34,572 nucleotides of DNA, from assembly GCA_004298545.1 (NCBI GenBank), contig SCQX01000174.1:1-34572 (forward strand), read 5' to 3'. Below are positions 1-8,539 of the stretch, one piece after another (the stretch's first letter is position 1; each line of letters starts with the position of its first letter). Source of the DNA: Candidimonas sp. Its GTDB lineage: Bacteria; Pseudomonadota; Gammaproteobacteria; Burkholderiales; Burkholderiaceae_B. Below the pieces are notes generated by a model. It was not told where the DNA came from, did not search any database, and saw only the letters and a program-made list of their open reading frames with translations. The translations under genes were made by a program, and so were the position numbers.

Positions 1-866
1 GCAAGGTCGCGGCCCACACTCGCCATGCGGCTGAATGCCTGGCTGTCGGCCGGGCTGTTCGGCACGTCGAGCAGCAGGTCGATTCGATCGACGCCGTCGG
101 ACTGGACATCACGAACCTGCACACCGTCGTAGAGAAGCACGAAGCGCGGCATGCCAGCCTCGGACAACCACGCGAGCTGACCGTCATGCAGCATGAACCC
201 GGCGTCTTTGACCTGGCGCGTCACGTCGGCCACGGGGCGCGTGCCACCGAGGCGCAACGCGAGCCCAACCTGGGCATCCAGCCCGGCGCAAAGCGCATCG
301 AGCTGCGAGGCGCGCGCCATGACCCGCGCCTGCTCGGGGCCCTCGACCGACCCGTCGAAGCGCTCGGCAAGGTTTTGCGCCATGGTCCACAATTGCGACC
401 ATTCGATATCGGTCAACGGCCCCGAACGGTTCGCAAGCAGCACCGCAAGCTGCACGGAGGCATATGATTCGCCTTCGCGCAATATGGCGCGGTGATCGCC
501 GTTGTCGTTTTTGGCAAACAGGCGCACAGCCTTGCTGCCCACCGCGCGCAGCGCCTGCGTCGCCGCATGCAGGCGGTCGGATGGTACCGGCTGCGCAAAA
601 GTCACATCGATCACCGCCTCGCAGTTCGGGTCGACGTCGACCGCGTCTTCGGCTGGAAGGTCGCCGCTGGCAGGCGCCAGGTGCAGACCGGGCTCGCGAC
701 GCCCCGGCGCTGGCGTTACATCGCCCATGAGCGGATCACGGTCGGTTTCCGGGAAATGCTCGCGCATTCTGCCGCGCATGCGCCTGTCCTGCCACCAGTT
801 GAATACCAGTACCACCAGGATCAGTACGACCCCCAGCGAGATCAACCCGACTTGCAGATCACTCAT
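1..866 (-). CDS. zipA: Cell division protein ZipA, C-terminus cut by window edge
   Basis: ZipA is an inner-membrane protein that tethers FtsZ filaments to the membrane at the division site. The first 288 residues are present and the frame runs off the left edge with no stop. It starts MSDLQVGLISLGVVLILVVL, giving one N-terminal membrane segment (about residues 6-24) with almost nothing outside. A charged linker follows (about 25-80, with RRMRGRMREHF), then a globular region from about residue 85 that matches the FtsZ-binding ZipA C-terminal domain in layout (FAKNDNGDH, a YDGVQVRDVQ-like strand, DLLLDVP). It lies 66 bases downstream of smc on the same strand; the order smc-zipA (then ligA) is common in Burkholderiales and supports the call. 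The linker is short compared with E. coli ZipA. Identification rests on topology and context more than on a diagnostic motif. Confidence 0.85.
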   Translation of the reverse strand, partial: MSDLQVGLISLGVVLILVVLVFNWWQDRRMRGRMREHFPETDRDPLMGDVTPAPGRREPGLHLAPASGDLPAEDAVDVDPNCEAVIDVTFAQPVPSDRLHAATQALRAVGSKAVRLFAKNDNGDHRAILREGESYASVQLAVLLANRSGPLTDIEWSQLWTMAQNLAERFDGSVEGPEQARVMARASQLDALCAGLDAQVGLALRLGGTRPVADVTRQVKDAGFMLHDGQLAWLSEAGMPRFVLLYDGVQVRDVQSDGVDRIDLLLDVPNSPADSQAFSRMASVGRDL

Positions 867-932
867 GTCAGCCCCACAGGCACATTTCGGAATCCCGCGG
901 CCGGTACGCGGCGCAGCACATTTGTCGCCACG

Positions 933-3900
933 CTATGCCTCGGCAAACTCGAGCGCCGACTCGATGTCGACCGCGACGACGCGCGACACACCCTCTTCCT
1001 GCATGGTTACCCCTACCAGCTGTTTGGCCATCCGCATGGCGATCCTATTGTGCGAAATGAACAGGAACTGCGTGCGATCGCTCATGCTTTCCACCAGTTT
1101 CGCATAACGTTCGGTATTCGCATCATCAAGCGGCGCGTCCACTTCGTCAAGCAGGCAGAAAGGCGCCGGGTTCAGTTTGAACAGCGCGAACACCAGGGCA
1201 ATTGCGGTCAACGCCTTCTCGCCGCCGGACAACAGATGGATGGTGCTGTTGCGTTTGCCCGGGGGCTGCGCCATGACCAGAACCCCCGCATCGAGAATTT
1301 CCTCGCCCGTGATCGAAAGCTTCGCACGACCACCGCCGAACAAGCGCGGAAAGATCACCCCGAAATGCTCATTGACGGTATCGAACGTTTCCCGCAGCAG
1401 CGCGCGCGTTTCACGATCGATTCTCCTGATCGCATCCTCGAGCGTCTGAATGGCCGCCGTCAGGTCTTCGTATTGAGAATCAAGCAACCGCCCACGCTCG
1501 CGCGCCGCCTCCAGTTCGTCCAGCGCGGCGAGATTGACGGGACCGAGGCTCTCGGCCAGCCGCTCGATGCGCCGCACTTCCGCTTCCAGCCATTCGGCGC
1601 GCCGCCACGCATCGGGCCGCTGGGCCAGGGTGCGCGACAATTCCTCGCGATTCACCCCGCCCGCGTCGAGCTGCGCGGCAAACTGCTCGACCGTCAACCG
1701 GGCCGCCTGCTCCGCCAGCTGCAATTCGGTGATGCGCGCACGGCGCGGTTCCAGCGACCGCTCGTGCACCACCCGTTGCTCATCCACGTGGCGCAGGTCA
1801 GCCTCGACCGCGCCAAGCGCCACACGCGCCTCGCCCAGCCGCGCCTCGATGGCAACACGCGCTGTCAGCGCCTCTTGCAAACCCGCCCGCGATGCGGTCT
1901 CGTCGAGGTGCGACCGTTCCGTGCGCAAACTTTCCAGCTCGGCCCGCGCGCGCTCGCCCTGCTCGCGCGCCAAGGCCTGATTACGCGTCAGATCGTCGAT
2001 GCGGGCGCGCTGTGAGCGCGCCGCAAACTCACATTCCTGCGCGGCGCGCTCGGCATCGCGCAACGCCAGGCGCGAGCGCTCCGCCTCGGCCGCCAGGTTC
2101 TCGCCCGCGGCCTGCGCCTCGGCAAACCGCGACTGATGCTCCGCCAGATCCGCGTCCAGCTGCTCGAAGCGCGCCTCGGATTCTTCCCTTGTCGCCGCCA
2201 ATTCCTTGGCCTCCCGCGCGATCTCCGTCAGATCCGCGGCCAGGCGCGACGCGAGCGCCGTGGACTGACTCGCCTGCTGCGTCAGTTGCATATGCCGCAG
2301 CTGAAGATCGTGCGTCAGGCCGGTGAGTTCGCCGACCCGCGTGCGCGCGGGCGCCATCGCGTCCGACACCTCCCGCCAGGCGGCCTCAGCCCGCGCGCCC
2401 TGCCCCACAGCCTCGTCCACTACCAGCCGCGCCGCCTTGACCTCGCGCCGCAGGTACTCGATCTCCCGCTGGCGCGCCAACAATCCAGCCTGCTCGGAAT
2501 CCGGTGCATAAAACCGCACACACTGCCGGTCGACGAGATGGCCTTCCTTCACGATATAGCAGCCGCCGGGCGGAAGATCGCCGCGGCGCGCCAGCGCATC
2601 CGCCACGCCGTCCCCCGCGTACACTCCCGTCAACCAATCTGCAAGCAGCGCGCGCAGCCGCGCATCGTCGACATGCAATCGGGTTGCCAGCGGCACCAGG
2701 GCCGATTGCGGCAACAACGGCGGAATGGTCGGCGGCAACTGATAAAACGCCAGACGCGCCGGCGGCATCTCGGTATCGGCAAAAGCCCCGACGCGATCGA
2801 GTTCGTGAACTTCGAGGGCGCCAATGCGCTCACGCAACACCGCCTCGAGCGCGGGCTCCCAACCGGGGTCGACACGCAGCTTGCGCCACAACGTCTCCAA
2901 TGTCGACAGCCCATGCTTGTCCAGCCACGGACCCAGTGCGCCGCGCTTTTGCACATCGTCCTGGAGCTTGCTCAGCGCCGCCAGGCGCGCGTCCAGGCGC
3001 GCCAGCGCCGCCGCTTCATCGCGCGCGGCGGCATGCGCGGCGGCACGCTGCTGGTCCAGGCTGGGAAGCTGGCGTTCCAAGGCAAGCAACTGCTGCCGGG
3101 CCTGCTCGAGCTGCTCGTCCAGCACCGCCAGTTCGCTCGCCACGCGCTGCACTTCAGCGCCATCGGGAACGTCGAGCTCGCGCCGCCGCTGTTCGAGGCG
3201 CTCCCGCCGCGCATCCAGCGCTTCCAGCTGGCGCCCCGAATCGTGCTGGGTCTGCCCGGCAAGCGCCAAATCCCGCTCTACCGCCGCCACGGCGCGGCGC
3301 AGTGTATCGCGCGCTTCGGCCGCCGCGCGGACACGGTCTTCGACAGCGAGCAGCGCCGCGCGCGCATCGTCGGCACGCGCGCCCAGTTCTTCGCCGCGTG
3401 TCTGGGCCGCGACCAGCTCGACCTGCGCCCGCTCGATCTGGTCGGCGCAGCCGGTGGTCTGCTCGTCCCATTCCCGCACCTGTTGTTGCAGTTGTTCGCT
3501 GCGAGACCGCATCCGCTCGCGGGCCTCGACGACGTGACGAATCTCCGTCTCGAGGCGACTGACCTGCGCGCCGGCCTCGAACAGTTCGCCCTGAATCGCG
3601 TGCACGGCATCGGCCGCCGCATAATGCGCCTGACGCCGGGTTTCGAGCGCCGCTTCGCTGGCGCGTAAATCAGCCAGTGCCGTGTCCAGCTCGGCCTGCG
3701 CCTGTTCGATGGCCTCGGCCTTTTGCCGGCGATCGGCCAGCGCCGCCCGCTCTGCCAAGTACCACAGCGCCTGCTGCTTGCGTCGCCCCTCGTCGCGCAG
3801 CGCGCGATAACGGCCAGCCACTTCGGCCTGCGCCTCGAGCTTGTCGAGGTGCGATCGCTGCTCACGCTGAATATCTTCGATACGTGCAACATTCTCACGC

Positions 3901-4460
3901 GTGTCGCCCAGCCGGTTTTCGGTTTCCCGCCGCCGCTCGCGATAGCGCGACACCCCCGCCGCCTCTTCGAGGAAGACGCGCAATTCCTCGGGGCGGGCTT
4001 CAATGAGCCGATTGATCATGCCCTGCCCGACGATCGCGTAGCCGCGTACCCCCAGTCCGGTGCCCAGAAATATGTCGTGGACATCACGCCGTCGCACGGC
4101 CTGATTATTCACCAGGTAGCTGCTGTTGCCGTCCCGCGTCAGCACGCGCCGCACCGCGATCTCGGCGTACGCGCTCCACTGTCCGGCCGCGCGCCCCGCC
4201 GAATTGTCGAAAACCAGTTCGACGGACGCGCGCGCAGCCGGTTTACGCTGCCCCGACCCGTTGAAGATGACATCCTGCATCGATTCGCCGCGCAGCTCCG
4301 ACGCGCGCGTTTCGCCCAGCACCCAGCGCACGGCATCGATAATGTTAGACTTGCCGCAGCCGTTCGGCCCCACCACGCCCACCAGTTGACTTGGCGTAGG
4401 AATGGCTGTGGGATCGACGAATGACTTGAAGCCAGCCAGCTTGATCTGAGTCAGACGCAC
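933..4460 (-). CDS. smc: Chromosome segregation protein SMC
   Basis: SMC is the ATPase core of bacterial condensin, which extrudes and organises chromosomal DNA with ScpA/ScpB. The 1175-residue length is standard. The ABC head is split: Walker A GPNGCGKSN at residues 31-39, and at the C-terminus the signature LSGGEK (about 1077-1082) and Walker B with DEVDAPLD (about 1105-1112). Between them are two long Glu/Arg/Ala/Gln-rich coiled-coil arms (about 170-500 and 670-1000) around a hinge (about 510-660, with GALGPWLDKHG at its beginning). The start is a GTG (complement of 4458-4460) giving MRLTQIKLAGFKSF, the usual SMC N-terminus; no clear Shine-Dalgarno precedes it. It is followed by zipA and probably transcribed with it. 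The gene is complete and shows no frame problem. Confidence 0.97.
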   Translation of the reverse strand: MRLTQIKLAGFKSFVDPTAIPTPSQLVGVVGPNGCGKSNIIDAVRWVLGETRASELRGESMQDVIFNGSGQRKPAARASVELVFDNSAGRAAGQWSAYAEIAVRRVLTRDGNSSYLVNNQAVRRRDVHDIFLGTGLGVRGYAIVGQGMINRLIEARPEELRVFLEEAAGVSRYRERRRETENRLGDTRENVARIEDIQREQRSHLDKLEAQAEVAGRYRALRDEGRRKQQALWYLAERAALADRRQKAEAIEQAQAELDTALADLRASEAALETRRQAHYAAADAVHAIQGELFEAGAQVSRLETEIRHVVEARERMRSRSEQLQQQVREWDEQTTGCADQIERAQVELVAAQTRGEELGARADDARAALLAVEDRVRAAAEARDTLRRAVAAVERDLALAGQTQHDSGRQLEALDARRERLEQRRRELDVPDGAEVQRVASELAVLDEQLEQARQQLLALERQLPSLDQQRAAAHAAARDEAAALARLDARLAALSKLQDDVQKRGALGPWLDKHGLSTLETLWRKLRVDPGWEPALEAVLRERIGALEVHELDRVGAFADTEMPPARLAFYQLPPTIPPLLPQSALVPLATRLHVDDARLRALLADWLTGVYAGDGVADALARRGDLPPGGCYIVKEGHLVDRQCVRFYAPDSEQAGLLARQREIEYLRREVKAARLVVDEAVGQGARAEAAWREVSDAMAPARTRVGELTGLTHDLQLRHMQLTQQASQSTALASRLAADLTEIAREAKELAATREESEARFEQLDADLAEHQSRFAEAQAAGENLAAEAERSRLALRDAERAAQECEFAARSQRARIDDLTRNQALAREQGERARAELESLRTERSHLDETASRAGLQEALTARVAIEARLGEARVALGAVEADLRHVDEQRVVHERSLEPRRARITELQLAEQAARLTVEQFAAQLDAGGVNREELSRTLAQRPDAWRRAEWLEAEVRRIERLAESLGPVNLAALDELEAARERGRLLDSQYEDLTAAIQTLEDAIRRIDRETRALLRETFDTVNEHFGVIFPRLFGGGRAKLSITGEEILDAGVLVMAQPPGKRNSTIHLLSGGEKALTAIALVFALFKLNPAPFCLLDEVDAPLDDANTERYAKLVESMSDRTQFLFISHNRIAMRMAKQLVGVTMQEEGVSRVVAVDIESALEFAEA

Positions 4461-4771
4461 AACGAGCGAGTCACAAAGAAAAAATGAAAATGGCGCCGCC
4501 CATGCCGGCGATCACGGGAACGGCCTCTGAATCATGGGGCCGCCTAGCGGGATTCTGCAAACGGTTCGTATGATAACGCAGCCGCCAACGCTATACTCTC
4601 TAACAATTTTTTGCGGTTCAACTTGGTTTTCGCCCATCAGACCAGCGCCCTTCCGCGGCTTGGCGGTCCAGTGTCCCGTTCGGCCGCCCTCAGACCAACC
4701 GAACGGAGCACCAGTCGGCAAGCAATGACTGACACCCACTCGACCTCCACCTCCACCTCCTGGACATCCGA
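4461..4771. promoter_or_regulatory. Divergent smc / lplT control region
   Basis: This 311-base gap separates the divergent starts of smc and lplT, so it should hold both promoters. Its centre (about 4565-4620) is clearly more AT-rich than the surroundings and has -10-like hexamers on the plus strand, TATGAT at 4569-4574 and TATACT at 4592-4597, but neither has a convincing -35 box 16-18 bases upstream. An inverted repeat lies at 4676-4706 and a possible 16-codon leader frame at 4725-4775 (separate entries). A minus-strand frame of 75 codons (4512-4739) is open here but resembles nothing I know and is not called. I see no operator of a named regulator. Confidence 0.45.
4676..4706 (+). repeat. 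8-bp inverted repeat in the lplT leader
   Basis: CCGTTCGG at 4676-4683 and its exact reverse complement CCGAACGG at 4699-4706 are separated by 15 bases. In the lplT transcript this could form a hairpin ending 18 bases before the possible leader ATG at 4725. No U-run follows, so it is not an intrinsic terminator. Whether it folds in vivo, or is simply chance in GC-rich DNA, cannot be decided here. Confidence 0.4.
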
Positions 4772-4775
4772 TTGA
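4725..4775 (+). promoter_or_regulatory. Possible 16-codon leader frame coupled to lplT
   Basis: An ATG at 4725 opens a 16-codon frame (MTDTHSTSTSTSWTSD) whose TGA at 4773-4775 overlaps the TTG start of lplT at 4772-4774. The Thr/Ser run comes from three tandem copies of ACCTCC (about 4744-4761), the same sequence as the core of the 16S rRNA anti-Shine-Dalgarno. lplT has no Shine-Dalgarno of its own, so re-initiation from this frame would explain how a TTG start is used. The frame has no good ribosome site either (a GGAG lies about 20 bases upstream), so this is a hypothesis. Confidence 0.22.
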
Positions 4776-6076
4776 AAAAAGGCTTTTATCTGGTCATGGC
4801 GGCCCAGGCGCTTTCCTCATTGGCGGACAATGCGCTGCTGATCGCGGCAATCGCGCTCATCGCCGATCTGCACGGCCCCGACTGGATGGCTCCCCTGATG
4901 AAGTGGTGGTTCGCGCTGGCCTACGTTCTGCTGGCCGCCTTCGTGGGCGCTCTTGCCGATGCATTTCCGAAGGGACACGTCATGTTCCTGACCAACGCCA
5001 TCAAGATAGTCGGCTGTCTGCTGATGTTCGGTTACCAGAGTTTCGGGCTGGTCACCCACCACCAGCTCGCCCTGGTGTTTCTGGCCTATACGGTGGTGGG
5101 CATCGGCGCGGCAGCCTATTCGCCGGCCAAATACGGCATCGTCACCGAAATGCTGGAGCCGAACCTGCTGGTCAAGGGCAACAGCTGGATCGAAGGGCTC
5201 ACGGTCGTCTCCATCATCATCGGCACAGTGGCCGGCGGCGTGCTGATACGCCCCGATGTCTCGCACGCGCTGCTGTCGCATCCCTGGATATACCGCCTGG
5301 CGCACACACGCGCCGAAGCGGCGATTCTGCTCATTGCCGTAGTGTATTTTCTGGCCGCCATCTGCAACCTGCTCATCCCGCGCACCACGGCCTGGTACCC
5401 ACGCCAGCAGTCCAACCCCCTCAAGCTGATTCGCGCATTCGCAAGCTACGTGCGCATATTGTGGCACGATAAACTGGGGCAAATCTCGCTGGCCGTCACT
5501 ACCCTGTTCTGGGGAGCCGGCGCCACGCTGCAGTTCATCGTCATCGAATGGGCCGCACAGCACCTGAACTACCGATTGGACCAGGCTTCCATACTGATGG
5601 GAGTCGCCGCCCTCGGCACCGTGATCGGCGCCATGTGCGCGGGCAAGGTGCCGCTGCGCCGTGCACTGTCGGTATTACCGGTGGGGGTGGTGATGGGCGT
5701 CGTGATCCTCCTCATGCCATTCATTTACCTGAAGTGGGCGGCCTACGCGCTGCTGCTGGTAATCGGCGCGCTGTCCGGCTTCTTCGTCGTCCCGATGAAC
5801 GCGCTCCTGCAGCATCGCGGGCATGTGCTGCTGTCGGCGGGGCACTCTATCGCCGTGCAGAACTTCAACGAGCAGCTCAATATTCTGGCCATGCTTGCCG
5901 TCTACAGCCTCATGCTGTGGCTACACCTTTCCATCAACGCCATCATTGTCTTTTTCGGCGCGATGGTCGCCGCGCTGATGCTGGTCTTCATGCGCTGGAA
6001 TCGCCTCAACCACAGGGCCAACCCGAACCTCAACAGCCAGATCGGCCTGCACGGCCACGGCCAGGCGCTGCCGTAA
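4772..6076 (+). CDS. lplT: Lysophospholipid transporter LplT
   Basis: LplT is a major-facilitator protein that flips lysophospholipids (chiefly lyso-PE) to the inner leaflet of the cytoplasmic membrane for re-acylation. The 434-residue product has about 11-12 hydrophobic segments and LplT hallmarks: an early SLADNALL, GIGAAAYSPAKYGI (about 111-124), TLFWGAGATL, and GFFVVPMNALLQHRG (about 336-350). The start is a TTG giving MKKGFYLVMAAQ; an internal ATG at 4796 would remove the first charged residues, and the longer form better fits the inside-positive N-terminus of the family. In E. coli lplT is followed by aas, the acyltransferase that uses its substrate; here no aas is adjacent and the next gene converges on lplT, leaving a 45-base gap without a clear terminator. 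Confidence 0.93.
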   Translation: MKKGFYLVMAAQALSSLADNALLIAAIALIADLHGPDWMAPLMKWWFALAYVLLAAFVGALADAFPKGHVMFLTNAIKIVGCLLMFGYQSFGLVTHHQLALVFLAYTVVGIGAAAYSPAKYGIVTEMLEPNLLVKGNSWIEGLTVVSIIIGTVAGGVLIRPDVSHALLSHPWIYRLAHTRAEAAILLIAVVYFLAAICNLLIPRTTAWYPRQQSNPLKLIRAFASYVRILWHDKLGQISLAVTTLFWGAGATLQFIVIEWAAQHLNYRLDQASILMGVAALGTVIGAMCAGKVPLRRALSVLPVGVVMGVVILLMPFIYLKWAAYALLLVIGALSGFFVVPMNALLQHRGHVLLSAGHSIAVQNFNEQLNILAMLAVYSLMLWLHLSINAIIVFFGAMVAALMLVFMRWNRLNHRANPNLNSQIGLHGHGQALP

Positions 6077-6121
6077 GGGGCACGACAAGCGCGCTACCCG
6101 GTGTGCCGGAGCCGGATCGGG

Positions 6122-6997
6122 TCAGCGCACCGCCCGGCGCGCCAGGACCAGATCGCGCCAGGCGTCGAGCTTGTGCTGCGGCTGCAGCAGCAGCGATGCG
6201 GGATGATGCGTTACCACCAGGGGAATCTGCCGACCATCGGGGGACTCGAACGCATGCACGCGGCCACGCAACTGACTCAGCGTCGACTGGCTGCCGGTCA
6301 GCGTCTGCGCCGCCACGCGGCCCACGGCCAGTATGAGGCGCGGCGCCAGCAGCACGACCTGTTGCCGTAGGTAAGGCAGACAGGCCGCGATTTCTTCGGG
6401 CAGCGGCGGTCGGTTGCCCAACGGCCGGCATTTGACCAGATTCGTGGCGTACACCTGATCGTCCGCCACGATGCCGACCGCCGACAACATGTTTGCCAGC
6501 AGCGCCCCGGCCTCTCCCTGGAACGGACGGCCGCTGCGATCGTCGCAATCTCCGGGCGCTTCGCCAACCACCATCCAGTCGGGGGCGCGCGCCACGCCCT
6601 CACCGAAAACCGCGTGGCTGCGGCCCTCGCAAAGCCCGCAGGCGCGGCACTGTTCCACCTGCCGCCGCAAAGTTTCCAATTCACCGGCAGGAGCGGCCCG
6701 CGGCCACGCCTCCCCCTCGGCCCCCCCGCGTTGCCGGGAATCAGCGCCGGCGGAATGGCCACCGACGCGCTGCGCACGATGGCGGGGGCCGACGTCGATG
6801 AAATGATCACCCGCGTCTTCCACCCTGGCGGTCGCTTCGCCAGTGCGCGCAGCACGCCCGGATGGCACGGTCGGCGGGTCGTCGGGAACCAGCCCGGGAG
6901 CCAACAGTGGCGCGTCCAGCCCTAATTCTTCCAGCCACGCCCGCTGCAGCGCGCTGATTCGCGGCAGCGCCGGCTGGCGCGGTGGCGACTCAACCAT
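6122..6997 (-). CDS. Uracil-DNA glycosylase, family 4 type (Fe-S)
   Basis: This enzyme removes uracil from DNA to start base-excision repair. The C-terminal two thirds (about residues 110-291) hold the family-4 pattern: CRACGLC (117-123), GEAPGDCDDRSGRPFQGEAG (145-164), CRPLGNRPP with Cys190, Cys206, and HHPASLL (264-270), which is the DNA-intercalation motif. Cys117, Cys120, Cys190 and Cys206 are placed to bind the 4Fe-4S cluster known in this family. The first 105 residues are a hydrophilic, low-complexity extension absent from the compact (about 200-residue) thermophile enzymes; a similar long N-terminus is, as I recall, found in other Burkholderiales. The ATG lies inside the end of tsaB-rimI (8-base overlap), so translation is probably coupled. 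Confidence 0.88.
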   Translation of the reverse strand: MVESPPRQPALPRISALQRAWLEELGLDAPLLAPGLVPDDPPTVPSGRAARTGEATARVEDAGDHFIDVGPRHRAQRVGGHSAGADSRQRGGAEGEAWPRAAPAGELETLRRQVEQCRACGLCEGRSHAVFGEGVARAPDWMVVGEAPGDCDDRSGRPFQGEAGALLANMLSAVGIVADDQVYATNLVKCRPLGNRPPLPEEIAACLPYLRQQVVLLAPRLILAVGRVAAQTLTGSQSTLSQLRGRVHAFESPDGRQIPLVVTHHPASLLLQPQHKLDAWRDLVLARRAVR

Positions 6998-8273
6998 AGT
7001 CGGGGGGCGCGTCGGTCAAGTTCTTCTCCAGCACCAGGGCATCCTCGCGCTCGGGACGCCCCGTCGGGTAATAGTCTTTTCGGCGGCTCATCATCGCATA
7101 GCCATGCCGCCCATAGAAAGCCAGCGCCTGCTGGTTCGACGGCCTGACCTCGAGCAGGACGCGATCCAGGCCGCGAGCAAGCGATTCATGCTCGCAGTGG
7201 CGCAGCAGACGGGCGCCGACCCCCTGGCGCTGACAGTTTGGCGCCACGCCGATCAGCAGCAAGTGCGCCACGTCGGGCGCGTACAGCGCAAGAAAAAAAC
7301 CCGCCACCACACCGTCGCGCCGCGCCACCCAGGCACCATAACCCGAATCCAGCGCGTCCTGGAAGTTGCGCCGCGTCCAGGGGAACGATTGCACAGAACG
7401 CTCGATTGCCACGACCGCATCGAGGTGGGCCGCGGTCATCGCCTCGACAGCGACATCCGGCAACGGCGCGACTTTCGGATTACCGCCCAGGCCATTGCTC
7501 CGTTCCGCCGTGGTGTACGCGATGCGGTCCCGCACATACAGTGGCGCGGCAAACTCCGGCGCAACCGCGCGGTGGTGCCGCCACGCCTCCAGCCCCAGGC
7601 GCGCGACGGCCTCGGCGCTCGACCGCCAGGCGGCTCCGATTTCGACGCCACTCAGATCGGGGTCGCGCCCCAGCGCCCTGATCTCGGGATAGGCATCCAG
7701 CGCATCGCCCAGCAGCCGCACCGGCGCCAGTTGCCCATGGCCGTCATGCCACGCGGCGCGAAAGCGCCGCAGCCACGGACCGATATCATTCTTTCTCAAC
7801 AGCATGGGCGCCTGCACGACCCGCCAGTCGTCGTCATCACGACTGGCACCGGGAACGTACTGGTAGGCCGCCAAATACACTTCATCCATCCGCGCATCCT
7901 GCAGCAGGACACGCACCATGTGCCCGGCGGTATCACCGCCGGCCCAGACATCACGCGCCGCGGCCGCCTGTAGAGACCCGATGGGCAGTACGGGAATATC
8001 GAGCGCCATGGCGATGCCCTGCGCCACCGCACACGCCACACGCAGGCCCGTGAAGCCCCCCGGCCCCTGTCCGAAGGCCACCGCGCGCAGACTGGTGCGG
8101 CTCAGCCCGGCCTGCGCCAGCAGGCGATCGGCCAGGGGCAGCAGACATTCGGCGTGACTGCCCTGGCCATCGTGCGACGCGATGCGCACGTGAGCCTGGC
8201 CACGCAGGGAGGACAGCAACGCGACTTCGCACGGGCGCGACGAAGTCTCCAAAGCAAGCAGATGAACGTCCAT
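6990..8273 (-). CDS. tsaB-rimI: Fused TsaB / RimI: tRNA t6A subunit and ribosomal protein N-acetyltransferase
   Basis: One 427-residue frame joins two enzymes. Residues 1 to about 256 are TsaB, the inactive Kae1-like partner that dimerises with TsaD to make t6A37 in ANN-decoding tRNAs: LALETSSRPCEVAL (6-19), AFGQGPGGFTGLRVACAVAQ (66-85) and the family end PLYVRDRIAY (244-253). Residues about 275-425 are RimI, a GNAT that acetylates the N-terminus of ribosomal protein S18: acetyl-CoA loop RQGVGARLL (349-357), VRPSNQQALAFYGRHGY (376-392), and the end RKDYYP..EDALVLEK. A polar linker (about 257-274) joins them. The ATG at 8271-8273 is chosen because it gives the canonical TsaB N-terminus; the frame continues 32 codons further upstream without similarity. 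The genes are separate neighbours in many proteobacteria, so a fusion by loss of the stop is easy to picture. Confidence 0.93.
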   Translation of the reverse strand: MDVHLLALETSSRPCEVALLSSLRGQAHVRIASHDGQGSHAECLLPLADRLLAQAGLSRTSLRAVAFGQGPGGFTGLRVACAVAQGIAMALDIPVLPIGSLQAAAARDVWAGGDTAGHMVRVLLQDARMDEVYLAAYQYVPGASRDDDDWRVVQAPMLLRKNDIGPWLRRFRAAWHDGHGQLAPVRLLGDALDAYPEIRALGRDPDLSGVEIGAAWRSSAEAVARLGLEAWRHHRAVAPEFAAPLYVRDRIAYTTAERSNGLGGNPKVAPLPDVAVEAMTAAHLDAVVAIERSVQSFPWTRRNFQDALDSGYGAWVARRDGVVAGFFLALYAPDVAHLLLIGVAPNCQRQGVGARLLRHCEHESLARGLDRVLLEVRPSNQQALAFYGRHGYAMMSRRKDYYPTGRPEREDALVLEKNLTDAPPDYG

Positions 8274-8539
8274 GACGCGCAATGAATGAAAAATCCGGAA
8301 TAAGTGTACCCGCCCACCGCTGCCGTCCGGTCGGACGACCCATGCCACACTTGTCCGCGAGTGCGGCAAAATCGAGTGGTGCTAAGCTATTGCCCCTCAC
8401 ATTCGACGAGATCGGACCTTGCCAGCCGCGTCACCGGTCCCCAGTGCCTGTGTAACTCATTTTCTACCAAGCACTTAATGTGTAATATCATGCTACAGAC
8501 CCCTTTCCGGGTTCATTTTAGCCTGTTACATTTTCCACC
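8274..8539. promoter_or_regulatory. Divergent tsaB-rimI / ompR control region
   Basis: This 266-base gap lies between divergent starts. The half near ompR (about 8450-8539) is AT-rich. A plus-strand -10 candidate TAATAT at 8483-8488 would give an ompR leader of about 45 bases; no good -35 is present, as expected for an activator-dependent promoter. Toward tsaB-rimI a minus-strand TACACT (8303-8308) is the only -10-like hexamer I see, also without a -35. ompR has no Shine-Dalgarno in the 20 bases before its ATG. Two related direct repeats are listed separately. Confidence 0.45.

Noticed and set aside
4512-4739. A 75-codon minus-strand frame upstream of smc, starting at a GTG just after repeated GGAGGT.
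   Set aside because: The ribosome-site-like repeat is attractive, but the protein resembles nothing known, its body crosses the AT-rich promoter zone, and the GGAGGT copies are simply the complement of the ACCTCC repeat. Conservation in relatives would be needed to call it.
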